A stretch of 64,000 nucleotides of DNA, taken from NCBI RefSeq assembly GCF_014284335.1, contig NZ_JACOGF010000002.1, positions 514,659-578,658 on the forward strand, given 5' to 3'. Numbering within the stretch: position 1 is the first letter of the stretch; each line of letters starts with the position of its first letter. Positions 44,300-52,724 of this stretch are shown one piece after another. The stretch is from Undibacterium hunanense. GTDB taxonomy: Bacteria; Pseudomonadota; Gammaproteobacteria; Burkholderiales; Burkholderiaceae_D. Below the pieces are notes generated by a model. That model was not told the DNA's origin. It ran no database searches and saw nothing but the letters and a program-made list of their open reading frames with translations. Position numbers and translations under genes: made by a program.

Positions 44300-45193
44300 A
44301 TGATGAACGCAACAAGTACCATTGCCCGAAAAACAAGAAGCAAGATCACCAAAACGGCTGAACCAGCTTTGCATATAAGCAATTTTCTTATCCCTGGCCC
44401 GCTGGGCTCCATCCCTGTGCGCCTGTACCGGCCACAAGGTGATGCAGTCTTGCCCGTGGTGCTGTATTTCCATGGCGGTGGCTTCATCAGCGGGTCGCTG
44501 CATGACGCCGATGTGCCGGCACGCTTCATTGCCAGAAACAGCAATGCCCTGGTCTTGTCGGTTGATTATGCACTGGCACCGGCCAAACCTTTTCCCGCTG
44601 CGCCGGAAGATGCTTATGCAGCCATGGTTTGGGTGGGCAAGAATGCCGCCAGCATCCATGCCGATGCCAGCCGTCTGGCTGTCGCCGGCGATGATGCCGG
44701 TGGCAACCTGGCTACCTGCCTGACCCTGATTGCCCGCGACCGCAATGCCCCACCGATACTGGCCCAGGCCCTGATCGGTCCCATGCTTGATCCCAGCATG
44801 ACACGTCTGGGTGACGCAAAACAACTGGAATCCGATATGACACCGCAGGAATGTGCGAATTGTTATCGCCAGTATCTGCCTATGTCTTTGCAAAGGTTGC
44901 ATCCGTATGCAGCGCCGCTGGAATCGCGTCGCCTGGGTGGTTTGTCCCCGGCCTTCATCGCCACGGCTGAGCATGATGTCTTGCATGTAGAAGCAGAAAA
45001 ATATGCGACAGCGCTGATCGCGGTCGGCGTGCCCACCCAGGTGGCCCGCTTTGCCGGTGTCAAGCATGCGTCACTACGTGAACATGCGCCCGTGCTGGTG
45101 GAAGTGGCCGAATTCCTGCGCCGCCGCCTGGCCACGCCCTCTGAATTGAAACAGCCAGTTTTTGAATCCACAGACGAGCAAGACCATGCCTGA
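44300..45193 (+). CDS. Alpha/beta-hydrolase (HSL family) with Asp at the nucleophile position
   Basis: 297 residues, with the HSL oxyanion motif FHGGGFISGS (about 58-66) and the nucleophile elbow in which the usual GDSAGG reads GDDAGG (Asp132 in place of Ser). The other family features are present: SVDYALAPAKPFPAAPEDAYA, TAEHDVLHVEAEKYA with the acid Asp and GVKHASLREHAPV with the His. Without Ser, normal esterase activity is unlikely; an altered function or a binding role is possible. It leads the efflux operon, 77 bases before the adaptor gene. A perfect palindrome GCGGATATCCGC lies at 44282-44293, just before the ATG. Confidence 0.8.
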   Translation: MMNATSTIARKTRSKITKTAEPALHISNFLIPGPLGSIPVRLYRPQGDAVLPVVLYFHGGGFISGSLHDADVPARFIARNSNALVLSVDYALAPAKPFPAAPEDAYAAMVWVGKNAASIHADASRLAVAGDDAGGNLATCLTLIARDRNAPPILAQALIGPMLDPSMTRLGDAKQLESDMTPQECANCYRQYLPMSLQRLHPYAAPLESRRLGGLSPAFIATAEHDVLHVEAEKYATALIAVGVPTQVARFAGVKHASLREHAPVLVEVAEFLRRRLATPSELKQPVFESTDEQDHA

Positions 45194-45270
45194 CAACACA
45201 CCAGCAGAATGTAAAGAACACAGCCACCCGCGTATCCACTATCCGCTATCTACTATCCACGAGGAATATC

Positions 45271-46536
45271 ATGTCTAATCCAGCCAATACCATCACTTCA
45301 TCTGTCAAACGCAGTTCTTTGTCCATCGCCATCAGTACCGCCATTGTTCTTTTGATCGCAGGGGCTGGCACCGTAGGCGCAATCCGGGTTCAGGCCAGCA
45401 ATACCGACGCGAAAGGCGCACCACCGGCAACGACCGTTGATGTCGCCGAAGTCGTCAGCCGCAATATCGTTGACTGGCAAAGTTATTCCGGCAAACTGGA
45501 AGCCGTCGACAGGGTAGAGATACGCCCGCTGGTTGGTGGCACGCTGACAGCCGTACATTTCAAAGATGGCAGTCTGGTCAAGAAAGGTGATTTGTTATTC
45601 ACCATAGACCCGCGTCCGTATGCTGCTGAAGTCGCCAGATTCCAGGCGCAACTGGCCGCCGCCGAGGCACGCGCTGCCTATACAGGTTCTGATGTGGCAC
45701 GTGGTGAAAGACTGTTGGGTGAGAACGCTATCGCCCGCCGTGACTTTGAAGAAAAACAGAATGCTTCGCGTGAAGCTGCCGCTAATGTACTGGCGGCACA
45801 GGCAGCGTTAAAAACCGCAAAACTGAATCTTGAATATACACAAATCACCGCACCTGTTGCTGGCCGTATTTCGCGTGCCGAAGTTACTGTGGGTAATGTC
45901 ATTGCCGTCGGCGCCAGCTCACCAGCTTTGAGTACGCTGGTTTCCGTCTCGCAGGTGTATGCATCTTTTGATGTGGATGAACAAAGCTTTTTGAAATACG
46001 TCAACCCGGCGCAAGCGAAAAATACCCAGGTACCAGTCTTCCTTGGTCTGGCCAATGAAGAAGGTTATTCCCGCCAGGGCAAGGTAACTTCCATCGATAA
46101 CCGCGTTGATACCTCATCCGGGACCATACGCGTGCGTGCAGTGTTTGATAACCAGGATGGCTTGTTGCTGCCTGGCCTGTATGCCCGTATTCGCCTTGGT
46201 GGCGGTGCGCCGCATGCAGCATTGATGATAGATGAAAAAGCAGTAGGCACAGACCAAAGCAAGCGCTTCGTGCTGGCAGTGGATAAGGACAATCACACCG
46301 CTTACCGCGAAGTACGTCTGGGCACCAGGCAGGAAGATTTGCTGATCGTGGAATCTGGCCTGAAAGCGGGCGAACGCATTGTCGTCAATGGTCTGCAACG
46401 CACACGTCCCGGTGACACCATCACGCCGAACATGGTATCGATGAGTAAAGTGGCCACTGCGCCCGCTGGATCTCCTGAATCTGCTGCACCCGAGACGGCT
46501 GCCACAGCAGAAAAAACTGCTGCCAAAAAATCTTGA
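45271..46536 (+). CDS. RND efflux periplasmic adaptor (MexE/AcrA type)
   Basis: Membrane fusion protein that bridges the inner-membrane pump and the outer-membrane channel. An N-terminal membrane helix (about 19-38) has no lipobox Cys. A lipoyl-type segment (RPLVGGTLTAVHFKDGSLVKKGDLLFTIDPRPY), an alpha-hairpin (VARFQAQLAAAEARAAYT and KTAKLNLEYTQITAPVAGRISRAEV) and the beta-barrel (LFASVSQ-like VSQVYASFDVDEQSFL) follow. The 421-residue length and Ala/Thr/Lys-rich tail are normal. It is the second gene of the operon with the RND pump and outer-membrane factor. Confidence 0.93.
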   Translation: MSNPANTITSSVKRSSLSIAISTAIVLLIAGAGTVGAIRVQASNTDAKGAPPATTVDVAEVVSRNIVDWQSYSGKLEAVDRVEIRPLVGGTLTAVHFKDGSLVKKGDLLFTIDPRPYAAEVARFQAQLAAAEARAAYTGSDVARGERLLGENAIARRDFEEKQNASREAAANVLAAQAALKTAKLNLEYTQITAPVAGRISRAEVTVGNVIAVGASSPALSTLVSVSQVYASFDVDEQSFLKYVNPAQAKNTQVPVFLGLANEEGYSRQGKVTSIDNRVDTSSGTIRVRAVFDNQDGLLLPGLYARIRLGGGAPHAALMIDEKAVGTDQSKRFVLAVDKDNHTAYREVRLGTRQEDLLIVESGLKAGERIVVNGLQRTRPGDTITPNMVSMSKVATAPAGSPESAAPETAATAEKTAAKKS

Positions 46537-46572
46537 TCGTCACGTAAAAATATATAGACAACGAAATCTATC

Positions 46573-49500
46573 ATGAATATTTCAAAATTCTTTATCGACC
46601 GCCCCATCTTCGCCGGGGTGCTGTCGGTAATTATCCTGCTGGCCGGTGCGCTGGCCATGTTCCAGTTACCCATCTCGGAATATCCCGAGGTGGTGCCGCC
46701 TTCTGTCGTGGTGCGGGCGCAATATCCTGGCGCCAACCCCAAGGTGATTGCAGAAACCGTGGCTTCTCCTTTGGAAGAATCCATCAACGGCGTGGAAAAC
46801 ATGCTGTACATGCAGTCACAGGCAAATAGTGACGGCAACCTGACTGTTACCGTCAACTTCAAGTTGGGTGTAGATCCCGACAAGGCGCAGCAACTGGTGC
46901 AGAACCGTGTTTCGCAAGCCTTGCCACGCCTGCCTGCTGATGTGCAACGTCTGGGTGTAACGACCATCAAGAGTTCACCTGCACTGACCATGGTGGTGCA
47001 TCTGATTTCACCGGATGACCGCTATGACATGACTTACCTGCGCAACTATGCGGTGCTGAATGTCAAAGACCGTCTGGCGCGTATCAAGGGTGTCGGTGAG
47101 GTTGGCTTGTTTGGCTCGGGCAATTACGCCATGCGCGTCTGGCTGGATCCGCAAAAAGTGTCGCAGCGTGGCCTGACTGCCTCTGATGTGGTGAATTCCA
47201 TACGCGAACAAAACGTGCAGGTGGCGGCGGGTGTCATCGGTGCATCACCGAATGTGCCGGGTACGCCCTTGCAATTCAATGTGAATGCGCAAGGCCGTTT
47301 GAAATCAGAAGCAGAATTTGCCGAGATCATACTTAAGACTTCTGCCGATGGTGCAGTCACCCGTCTGGCGGACGTGGCGCGCATAGAGCTGGATGCATCT
47401 GAATATGGCTTGCGTTCCCTGCTCGACAATAAACCGGCAGTAGCGATACCTATCTTCCAGGCACCTGGCGCGAATGCGCTGGATGTATCTGATCAGGTGC
47501 GTGCGGCAATGAAAGAATTGTCGGCAGACTTTCCAAGCTCGGTGCAATACAAGATCGTGTATGACCCGACGCAATTCGTGCGTTCCAGTATCCATGCAGT
47601 GGTCGAGACCTTGCTGGAAGCGATTGCGCTGGTGGTGCTGGTGGTCATCGTATTTTTGCAAACCTGGCGTGCTTCGCTGATCCCGCTGCTGGCCGTGCCG
47701 GTTTCCATCGTCGGTACTTTCTCGCTGATGCTGGGCTTTGGCTATTCCATCAATGCCTTGTCACTGTTTGGCATGGTGCTGGCCATCGGCATCGTCGTCG
47801 ATGATGCGATTGTGGTGGTGGAAAATGTCGAAAGAAATATCTCGGCTGGTTTGTCACCAAAAGAAGCAACGTACCGCGCCATGCGTGAAGTCAGCGGCCC
47901 TATCATTGCTATCGCCCTGACGCTGGTTGCGGTATTCGTACCACTGGCTTTCATGACAGGTCTGACCGGGCAGTTCTACAAACAGTTTGCGATGACGATT
48001 GCTATTTCGACTGTGATCTCGGCCTTCAACTCGCTGACCCTCTCACCAGCTCTGGCTGCGATTTTGCTCAAAGGCCATGATGAAAAACCGGACTGGCTGA
48101 CCAAGGTCATGAACCGCCTGTTTGGACGCTTCTTCAATGCCTTCAACCGCATGTTCAATCGTGGTTCTGAAAAGTATTCGAAAGGTGTGGCTGGCGTCAT
48201 TTCCCGCAAGGCTTCCAGCATGGTGGTGTACGTGGTATTGCTGGCAGCAGCCGTGGGTATTTCATATATCGTGCCGGGTGGCTTTGTGCCGGGGCAAGAC
48301 AAGCAATACCTGATCAGCTTTACGCAATTGCCCAATGGTGCAACGCTGGACCGTACAGAAAAAGTCATACGCGATATGTCGGCCATTGCCTTGAAAGAAC
48401 CGGGTGTGGAAAGTGCAGTTGCCTTCCCTGGCTTGTCCATCAATGGCTTCACCAATAGTTCCAGCGCCGGTATTGTTTTTGTGACGCTGAAACCCTTTGA
48501 AGAACGCCGCAGCAAGGAACTGGCAGCCGATGCAATTGCAGGCAAGCTGAACCAGAAATATTTCGGCATCAAGGATGCTTTCATCGCCGTCTTTCCGCCA
48601 CCACCTGTGATGGGCCTGGGCACGGTTGGCGGCTTCAAGATGCAGATAGAAGACAAGGGTGCGCTGGGTTATGCTGAACTGGATGCCGCAACACAGGCTT
48701 TTATTGCTGCTGCCAGAACAGCGCCAGAACTGGGACCCATGTTTTCCAGTTACCAGATCAATGTGCCGCAACTGGATGTCAATCTCGATCGCGTCAAGGC
48801 CAAGCAACTTGGTGTACCGGTGACTGATGTGTTTGACACCATGCAGATCTACCTTGGTTCTCTGTATGTGAATGACTTCAACCGTTTTGGCCGTGTGTAT
48901 CAGGTACGTGCCCAGGCAGATGCACCTTACCGTGCCAAACCTGAAGACATACTGCAACTGAAAACCCGCAATACCGCTGGTGAAATGGTGCCGCTGTCTT
49001 CCCTCGTTAAGGTGACGCCCAGCTTTGGCCCTGAAATGGTGGTGCGTTATAACGGCTACACCGCGGCGGATATCAATGGTGGCCCAGCCCCCGGTTATTC
49101 ATCGAATCAGGCACAGGCTGCGGCAGAGCGTATTGCTGCCAAGACCCTGCCTGCCGGTATCAAGTTTGAATGGACTGATCTGACTTACCAGCAAATCCTG
49201 GCGGGCAATGCCGGTGTCTGGGTATTCCCTATCAGCGTCTTGCTGGTGTTCCTGGTATTGGCGGCGCAGTATGAAAGCCTGACCTTGCCACTGGCCGTCA
49301 TCATGATCGTGCCCATGAGTTTGCTGGCGGCTTTGACCGGCGTCTGGCTGACAGGTGGTGACAATAACATCTTCACCCAGATCGGTCTCATGGTACTGGT
49401 GGGGCTATCGGCCAAGAATGCGATTCTGATTGTGGAATTTGCGCGGGAGCTTGAACTGCAGGGCAGCACGCCTTTGCAGGCCGCGATAGATGCCAGCCGT

Positions 49501-49782
49501 TTGCGTCTGCGTCCTATCCTGATGACATCCATCGCCTTCATCATGGGTGTGGTGCCACTGGTGATTTCCAGCGGCCCAGGTTCTGAGATGCGGCATGCGA
49601 TGGGTGTAGCGGTGTTCTTCGGCATGCTGGGTGTGACCCTGTTTGGCCTGTTCCTGACACCGGTGTTTTATGTATTGCTGCGTACTCTTGCAGGTGGCCG
49701 CAAGCTGCATTCTGCGGTGGTGCATGAAGCACCAGCAGTTGCACATGACCACACGCATGAGCACGCTACTGTTAAAGTTTGA
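46573..49782 (+). CDS. RND multidrug efflux transporter (HAE1 family, MexF-like)
   Basis: 1069-residue inner-membrane proton-driven drug exporter. It begins NISKFFIDRPIFAGVLSVIILLAG and keeps all marks of the AcrB/MexF class: LPISEYPEVVPPSVVVRAQYPGA, the proton-relay pair in IVVDDAIVVVENV (TM4), ALTLVAVFVPLAFM, GGFVPGQDKQYL, and the C-terminal GLSAKNAILIVEFA. The His-rich end (HDHTHEHATVKV) is unusual for the family. Broad efflux of hydrophobic compounds is expected. It shares an operon with the adaptor and the outer-membrane factor. Confidence 0.96.
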   Translation: MNISKFFIDRPIFAGVLSVIILLAGALAMFQLPISEYPEVVPPSVVVRAQYPGANPKVIAETVASPLEESINGVENMLYMQSQANSDGNLTVTVNFKLGVDPDKAQQLVQNRVSQALPRLPADVQRLGVTTIKSSPALTMVVHLISPDDRYDMTYLRNYAVLNVKDRLARIKGVGEVGLFGSGNYAMRVWLDPQKVSQRGLTASDVVNSIREQNVQVAAGVIGASPNVPGTPLQFNVNAQGRLKSEAEFAEIILKTSADGAVTRLADVARIELDASEYGLRSLLDNKPAVAIPIFQAPGANALDVSDQVRAAMKELSADFPSSVQYKIVYDPTQFVRSSIHAVVETLLEAIALVVLVVIVFLQTWRASLIPLLAVPVSIVGTFSLMLGFGYSINALSLFGMVLAIGIVVDDAIVVVENVERNISAGLSPKEATYRAMREVSGPIIAIALTLVAVFVPLAFMTGLTGQFYKQFAMTIAISTVISAFNSLTLSPALAAILLKGHDEKPDWLTKVMNRLFGRFFNAFNRMFNRGSEKYSKGVAGVISRKASSMVVYVVLLAAAVGISYIVPGGFVPGQDKQYLISFTQLPNGATLDRTEKVIRDMSAIALKEPGVESAVAFPGLSINGFTNSSSAGIVFVTLKPFEERRSKELAADAIAGKLNQKYFGIKDAFIAVFPPPPVMGLGTVGGFKMQIEDKGALGYAELDAATQAFIAAARTAPELGPMFSSYQINVPQLDVNLDRVKAKQLGVPVTDVFDTMQIYLGSLYVNDFNRFGRVYQVRAQADAPYRAKPEDILQLKTRNTAGEMVPLSSLVKVTPSFGPEMVVRYNGYTAADINGGPAPGYSSNQAQAAAERIAAKTLPAGIKFEWTDLTYQQILAGNAGVWVFPISVLLVFLVLAAQYESLTLPLAVIMIVPMSLLAALTGVWLTGGDNNIFTQIGLMVLVGLSAKNAILIVEFARELELQGSTPLQAAIDASRLRLRPILMTSIAFIMGVVPLVISSGPGSEMRHAMGVAVFFGMLGVTLFGLFLTPVFYVLLRTLAGGRKLHSAVVHEAPAVAHDHTHEHATVKV

Positions 49783-49788
49783 GAGAGC

Positions 49789-51327
49789 ATGATGATAAAT
49801 ACAATCAAACCCCTGAAATCTGCTTCATCTCTGTTGATGCTGTTAATGGTGCTGGCTGGCTGTTCAGTTGCACCGACTTATCAGAAAGCGGAAGTGACAA
49901 CTCCCTCTGCCTATAAAGAAGTGCAGGCAAGCAGCAACTCGAGCAACTGGAAAGAAGCACAACCTTCAGAAGAAGTTGCTCGTGGCGACTGGTGGAAAAT
50001 CTTTGCAGACGATAGCCTGAATGAGATGGAGGTTCAGGCCATGGCGGCCAACCAGAACCTCAAAGCCGCTGCTGCACGTCTGAAACAGTCACGCGCCTTG
50101 CGGCAGGATGCACGTGCTGGTCTGTTCCCGCAAGTGAATGCGGGCCTCGGTGCTAACCGTGGGCGTGCTGCACCGGCGTCCCAGGGTTTGCCTGACAATA
50201 CCAGGATGCCTACCAGCACGACTTACAATGCCCAGCTTGGTGCATCGTATGAGCTGGATCTGTTTGGTCGCGTGGCTTCCAGCATAGATGCCGCAACGGC
50301 AGATACGCAAAAGAACGAAGCCCTGTTCCAATCCGTGCAACTGGCCTTGCAAGCCGATGTGGCGCAAGCTTACTTTTTGCTGCGGGAACTGGATGCAGAA
50401 CAGGCTTTATATGCCGCCACGGTAGAGCTGCGCTCGAAAACCCTGAAGCTGGTACAAACCCGCTTTAATGAAGGCGATATCAGCGAGCTCGATCTGGCAC
50501 GCGCTAAAGCAGAACTGGCAACGGCACAGTCTGAATCGCTGGGTCTGGCACGCAGCCGTGCGGTGGCAGAACATGCACTGGCAGTCTTGCTGGGCAAGAC
50601 ACCGGCAGAATTCAATTTCTTGCCACGGCCTTTGTCGCGCATCGCTGTCAACATCCCGGCAGGTTTGCCATCGACCTTGCTGGAACGTCGCCCCGATATT
50701 GCGGCAGCAGAACGCAGCATGGCTGCCGCCAATGCCCGTATCGGTGTGGCACGTTCAGCCTTTTTCCCAAGACTGGATATCACTGGTTCCGCCGGTTATG
50801 AATCAGCCAGCCTTGGTGATTTATTGAACTGGAGCAGTCGTACTTTCCTTCTGGGGCCTTTGTTGTCCATGCCCCTGTTTGACGGTGGCCGTCGCCAGGC
50901 CAGTGTGGACAGGGCAGGGGCAGTCTATGAAGAAGATGTCGCCAACTATCGCCAGACGGTGCTGAATGCCTTCAGGGAAGTGGAAGATAACCTGGCCGAC
51001 TTGCGCATACTGCGTGACCAGACCCAGGCGCAAGACAATGCGGTACAGGCGGCAGAGCGTGCCGCCAAACTATCACATGTGCAATACCGCGAAGGCTCGG
51101 TCAGTTACCTGAATGTGATTGATGCAGACCGTACGGTATTGCAGCAACAGCGCATCGCCGCACAACTGGATGGTGCGCGTGCCAAATCGGCAGTGAGTTT
51201 GATACGTGCCATAGGCGGTGGCTGGGATAGTCGTCACCTATCAGAAACTACAGGCACTAAAGACAGCACAGACACGGTTACCACCAGTGATGCAGGTACC
51301 AGGACCCACATGGCGAAAGCCGATTAA
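49789..51327 (+). CDS. Outer-membrane factor lipoprotein (NodT/OprN type)
   Basis: 512 residues. Lipobox VLAGC with Cys25 makes it an outer-membrane-anchored lipoprotein. The TolC-like channel repeats are visible (ANQNLKAAAARLKQSRALRQDARAGLFPQVNAG, and in the second half NARIGVARSAFFPRLDITGSAGYES, YRQTVLNAFREVEDNLADLR), as is SYELDLFGRVASS. It forms the exit duct of the RND pump encoded directly upstream (6-base gap). Gene order adaptor-pump-channel is that of mexEF-oprN. Confidence 0.95.
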   Translation: MMINTIKPLKSASSLLMLLMVLAGCSVAPTYQKAEVTTPSAYKEVQASSNSSNWKEAQPSEEVARGDWWKIFADDSLNEMEVQAMAANQNLKAAAARLKQSRALRQDARAGLFPQVNAGLGANRGRAAPASQGLPDNTRMPTSTTYNAQLGASYELDLFGRVASSIDAATADTQKNEALFQSVQLALQADVAQAYFLLRELDAEQALYAATVELRSKTLKLVQTRFNEGDISELDLARAKAELATAQSESLGLARSRAVAEHALAVLLGKTPAEFNFLPRPLSRIAVNIPAGLPSTLLERRPDIAAAERSMAAANARIGVARSAFFPRLDITGSAGYESASLGDLLNWSSRTFLLGPLLSMPLFDGGRRQASVDRAGAVYEEDVANYRQTVLNAFREVEDNLADLRILRDQTQAQDNAVQAAERAAKLSHVQYREGSVSYLNVIDADRTVLQQQRIAAQLDGARAKSAVSLIRAIGGGWDSRHLSETTGTKDSTDTVTTSDAGTRTHMAKAD

Positions 51328-51338
51328 CCTTCCCTTCG

Positions 51339-51404
51339 ACCAGAGTGTATTCTGGTTTTTACAGCGCACCTGTATTGGTATCAATGCAGAGTGCGCTTTT
51401 TTTT
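51339..51404 (+). terminator. Terminator of the RND operon
   Basis: Two hairpins follow the channel gene: ACCAGA...TCTGGT (51339-51356) with a T-run, then AGCGCAC (51363-51369) pairing with GTGCGCT (51391-51397) and TTTTTTTT. The second is a clear rho-independent terminator, placed before the convergent DUF2264 gene. Confidence 0.85.
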
Positions 51405-51416
51405 AGCTATTGCTGA

Positions 51417-52679
51417 CTAATAATTGACCGGATAATCCTTGGGAAACTTGCGTCCACCAAAGGCTTTCTTTTGCGTCCAGTCCAGCGGCGCAGTGGTCCA
51501 GTAAGAATCCGTTTCAGGCAGGCCCAGCGCAAGAAAGCCTTCGGATGCCAGATACATGCTGCCGTTGTTGGAATACCAGTCACCCAGTTCTGGTTGATGG
51601 CCGACAAAACCTATGGTCAGGAAACCATCGCTGGTGAAATTGCTGGGCTCGGTCCAGACCGCCTTGTGAACTGCCTGCATGGCGGCGCGCACCTGGCCTT
51701 CTGGCAGGCTGGGGGGCAGTTGTTTGCGCCAGGCTAACAGCCCCAGCGGCTGGAATGCTGCTGTCCTGTAGGTAAGCGAGCGACCGATGGGCGGATAACT
51801 TCCTTCCGGCGATATGAAACGTTCCAGATGTTCACTATAACGCTGCATGCGTTTCAGGGCCTGCGCCTGCAAGTCTGCCGGTTTGGCGTTCCAGAATGGC
51901 CCTTTGAACTTGACCAGCACTTCCAGCACTTCATACAGCATGGGGTACATCACGAAGGAATTGTAATAATCGAAGTGAAAGGCTTCGCCATCCTTGATCC
52001 AGCCATCACCGATATACCATTCATTGATTTTACGGATGGCGACATTCATGCGCATGGGGTCGTACTCTTCACCTATCGACATCAGCCAGGCTTCGTTCAT
52101 CGCTGCGAACAGCATCCAGTTGATGTAGGGTGGTTCTATCCTGCGCAGGCCTTTGATCTCATTGATGATGCGCTGTTTGGTGACGCTGTCCAACGGTTCC
52201 CACAATGCCTTGGGAGCACGCATCAGGGCATTGGTGAAATAGGCTGAATCCACCAGTGCCTGGCCGTGGCCTTTCCATAACAGATAATCCGGGCTCTTTG
52301 GGTCTACCGAATGCGCATAGCTTTGCAAGGCCATTTGTTGCAGGCGCTTGCGTGTACGGCCTTCGGGTGTATTGTCTTCTGGCAGAGCCAGCCACGGGGC
52401 TGCACCGGCGATCAGGCGACCAAAGCATTCCAGGTAGGCGACCTGCTTGTCGCGACCATCCCAGGTCGGACTAAGCTCCAACTGAAACTTCTTTTGCAAT
52501 TCGCCTTTTGCCATGGCCGACAACACCGGCTCTGCCATTTTTTGCAACAAGCCTGCCATATAGGCACGGTCGTTGGCATTGTCAGGCAAGGTGGCAGCCT
52601 GCACTTGTGTGCCGCTACCCAGCAAGCCGCTCACAGCAGAGCCTGCTACCACTGCACGCATAAAATGTCGTCGTTCCAT
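51417..52679 (-). CDS. DUF2264-family exported protein
   Basis: 420 residues. The N-terminus MERRHFMRAVVAGSAVSGLLGSG has an RR and hydrophobic pattern like a Tat signal. The body fits DUF2264 (an (alpha/alpha)6-toroid family often found in polysaccharide utilisation loci): FHFDYYNSFVMYPMLYEVL, YSEHLERFISPEGSYPPIGRSLTYRTAAFQPLGLL and GDWYSNNGSMYL. Some relatives act on polysaccharide side chains; no activity is assigned here. It is the last gene of the TonB receptor-GH105-GH35 operon, 45 bases after GH35. Confidence 0.85.
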   Translation of the reverse strand: MERRHFMRAVVAGSAVSGLLGSGTQVQAATLPDNANDRAYMAGLLQKMAEPVLSAMAKGELQKKFQLELSPTWDGRDKQVAYLECFGRLIAGAAPWLALPEDNTPEGRTRKRLQQMALQSYAHSVDPKSPDYLLWKGHGQALVDSAYFTNALMRAPKALWEPLDSVTKQRIINEIKGLRRIEPPYINWMLFAAMNEAWLMSIGEEYDPMRMNVAIRKINEWYIGDGWIKDGEAFHFDYYNSFVMYPMLYEVLEVLVKFKGPFWNAKPADLQAQALKRMQRYSEHLERFISPEGSYPPIGRSLTYRTAAFQPLGLLAWRKQLPPSLPEGQVRAAMQAVHKAVWTEPSNFTSDGFLTIGFVGHQPELGDWYSNNGSMYLASEGFLALGLPETDSYWTTAPLDWTQKKAFGGRKFPKDYPVNY

Positions 52680-52724
52680 GTCTTCCTCTTGTTATGGTTG
52701 TGCGTATTTATTTATTTTTTAAGC

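Noticed and set aside
44270..45067. 265-codon frame antisense to the HSL-type gene
   Set aside because: The plus strand carries the recognised hydrolase; the antisense translation resembles nothing.
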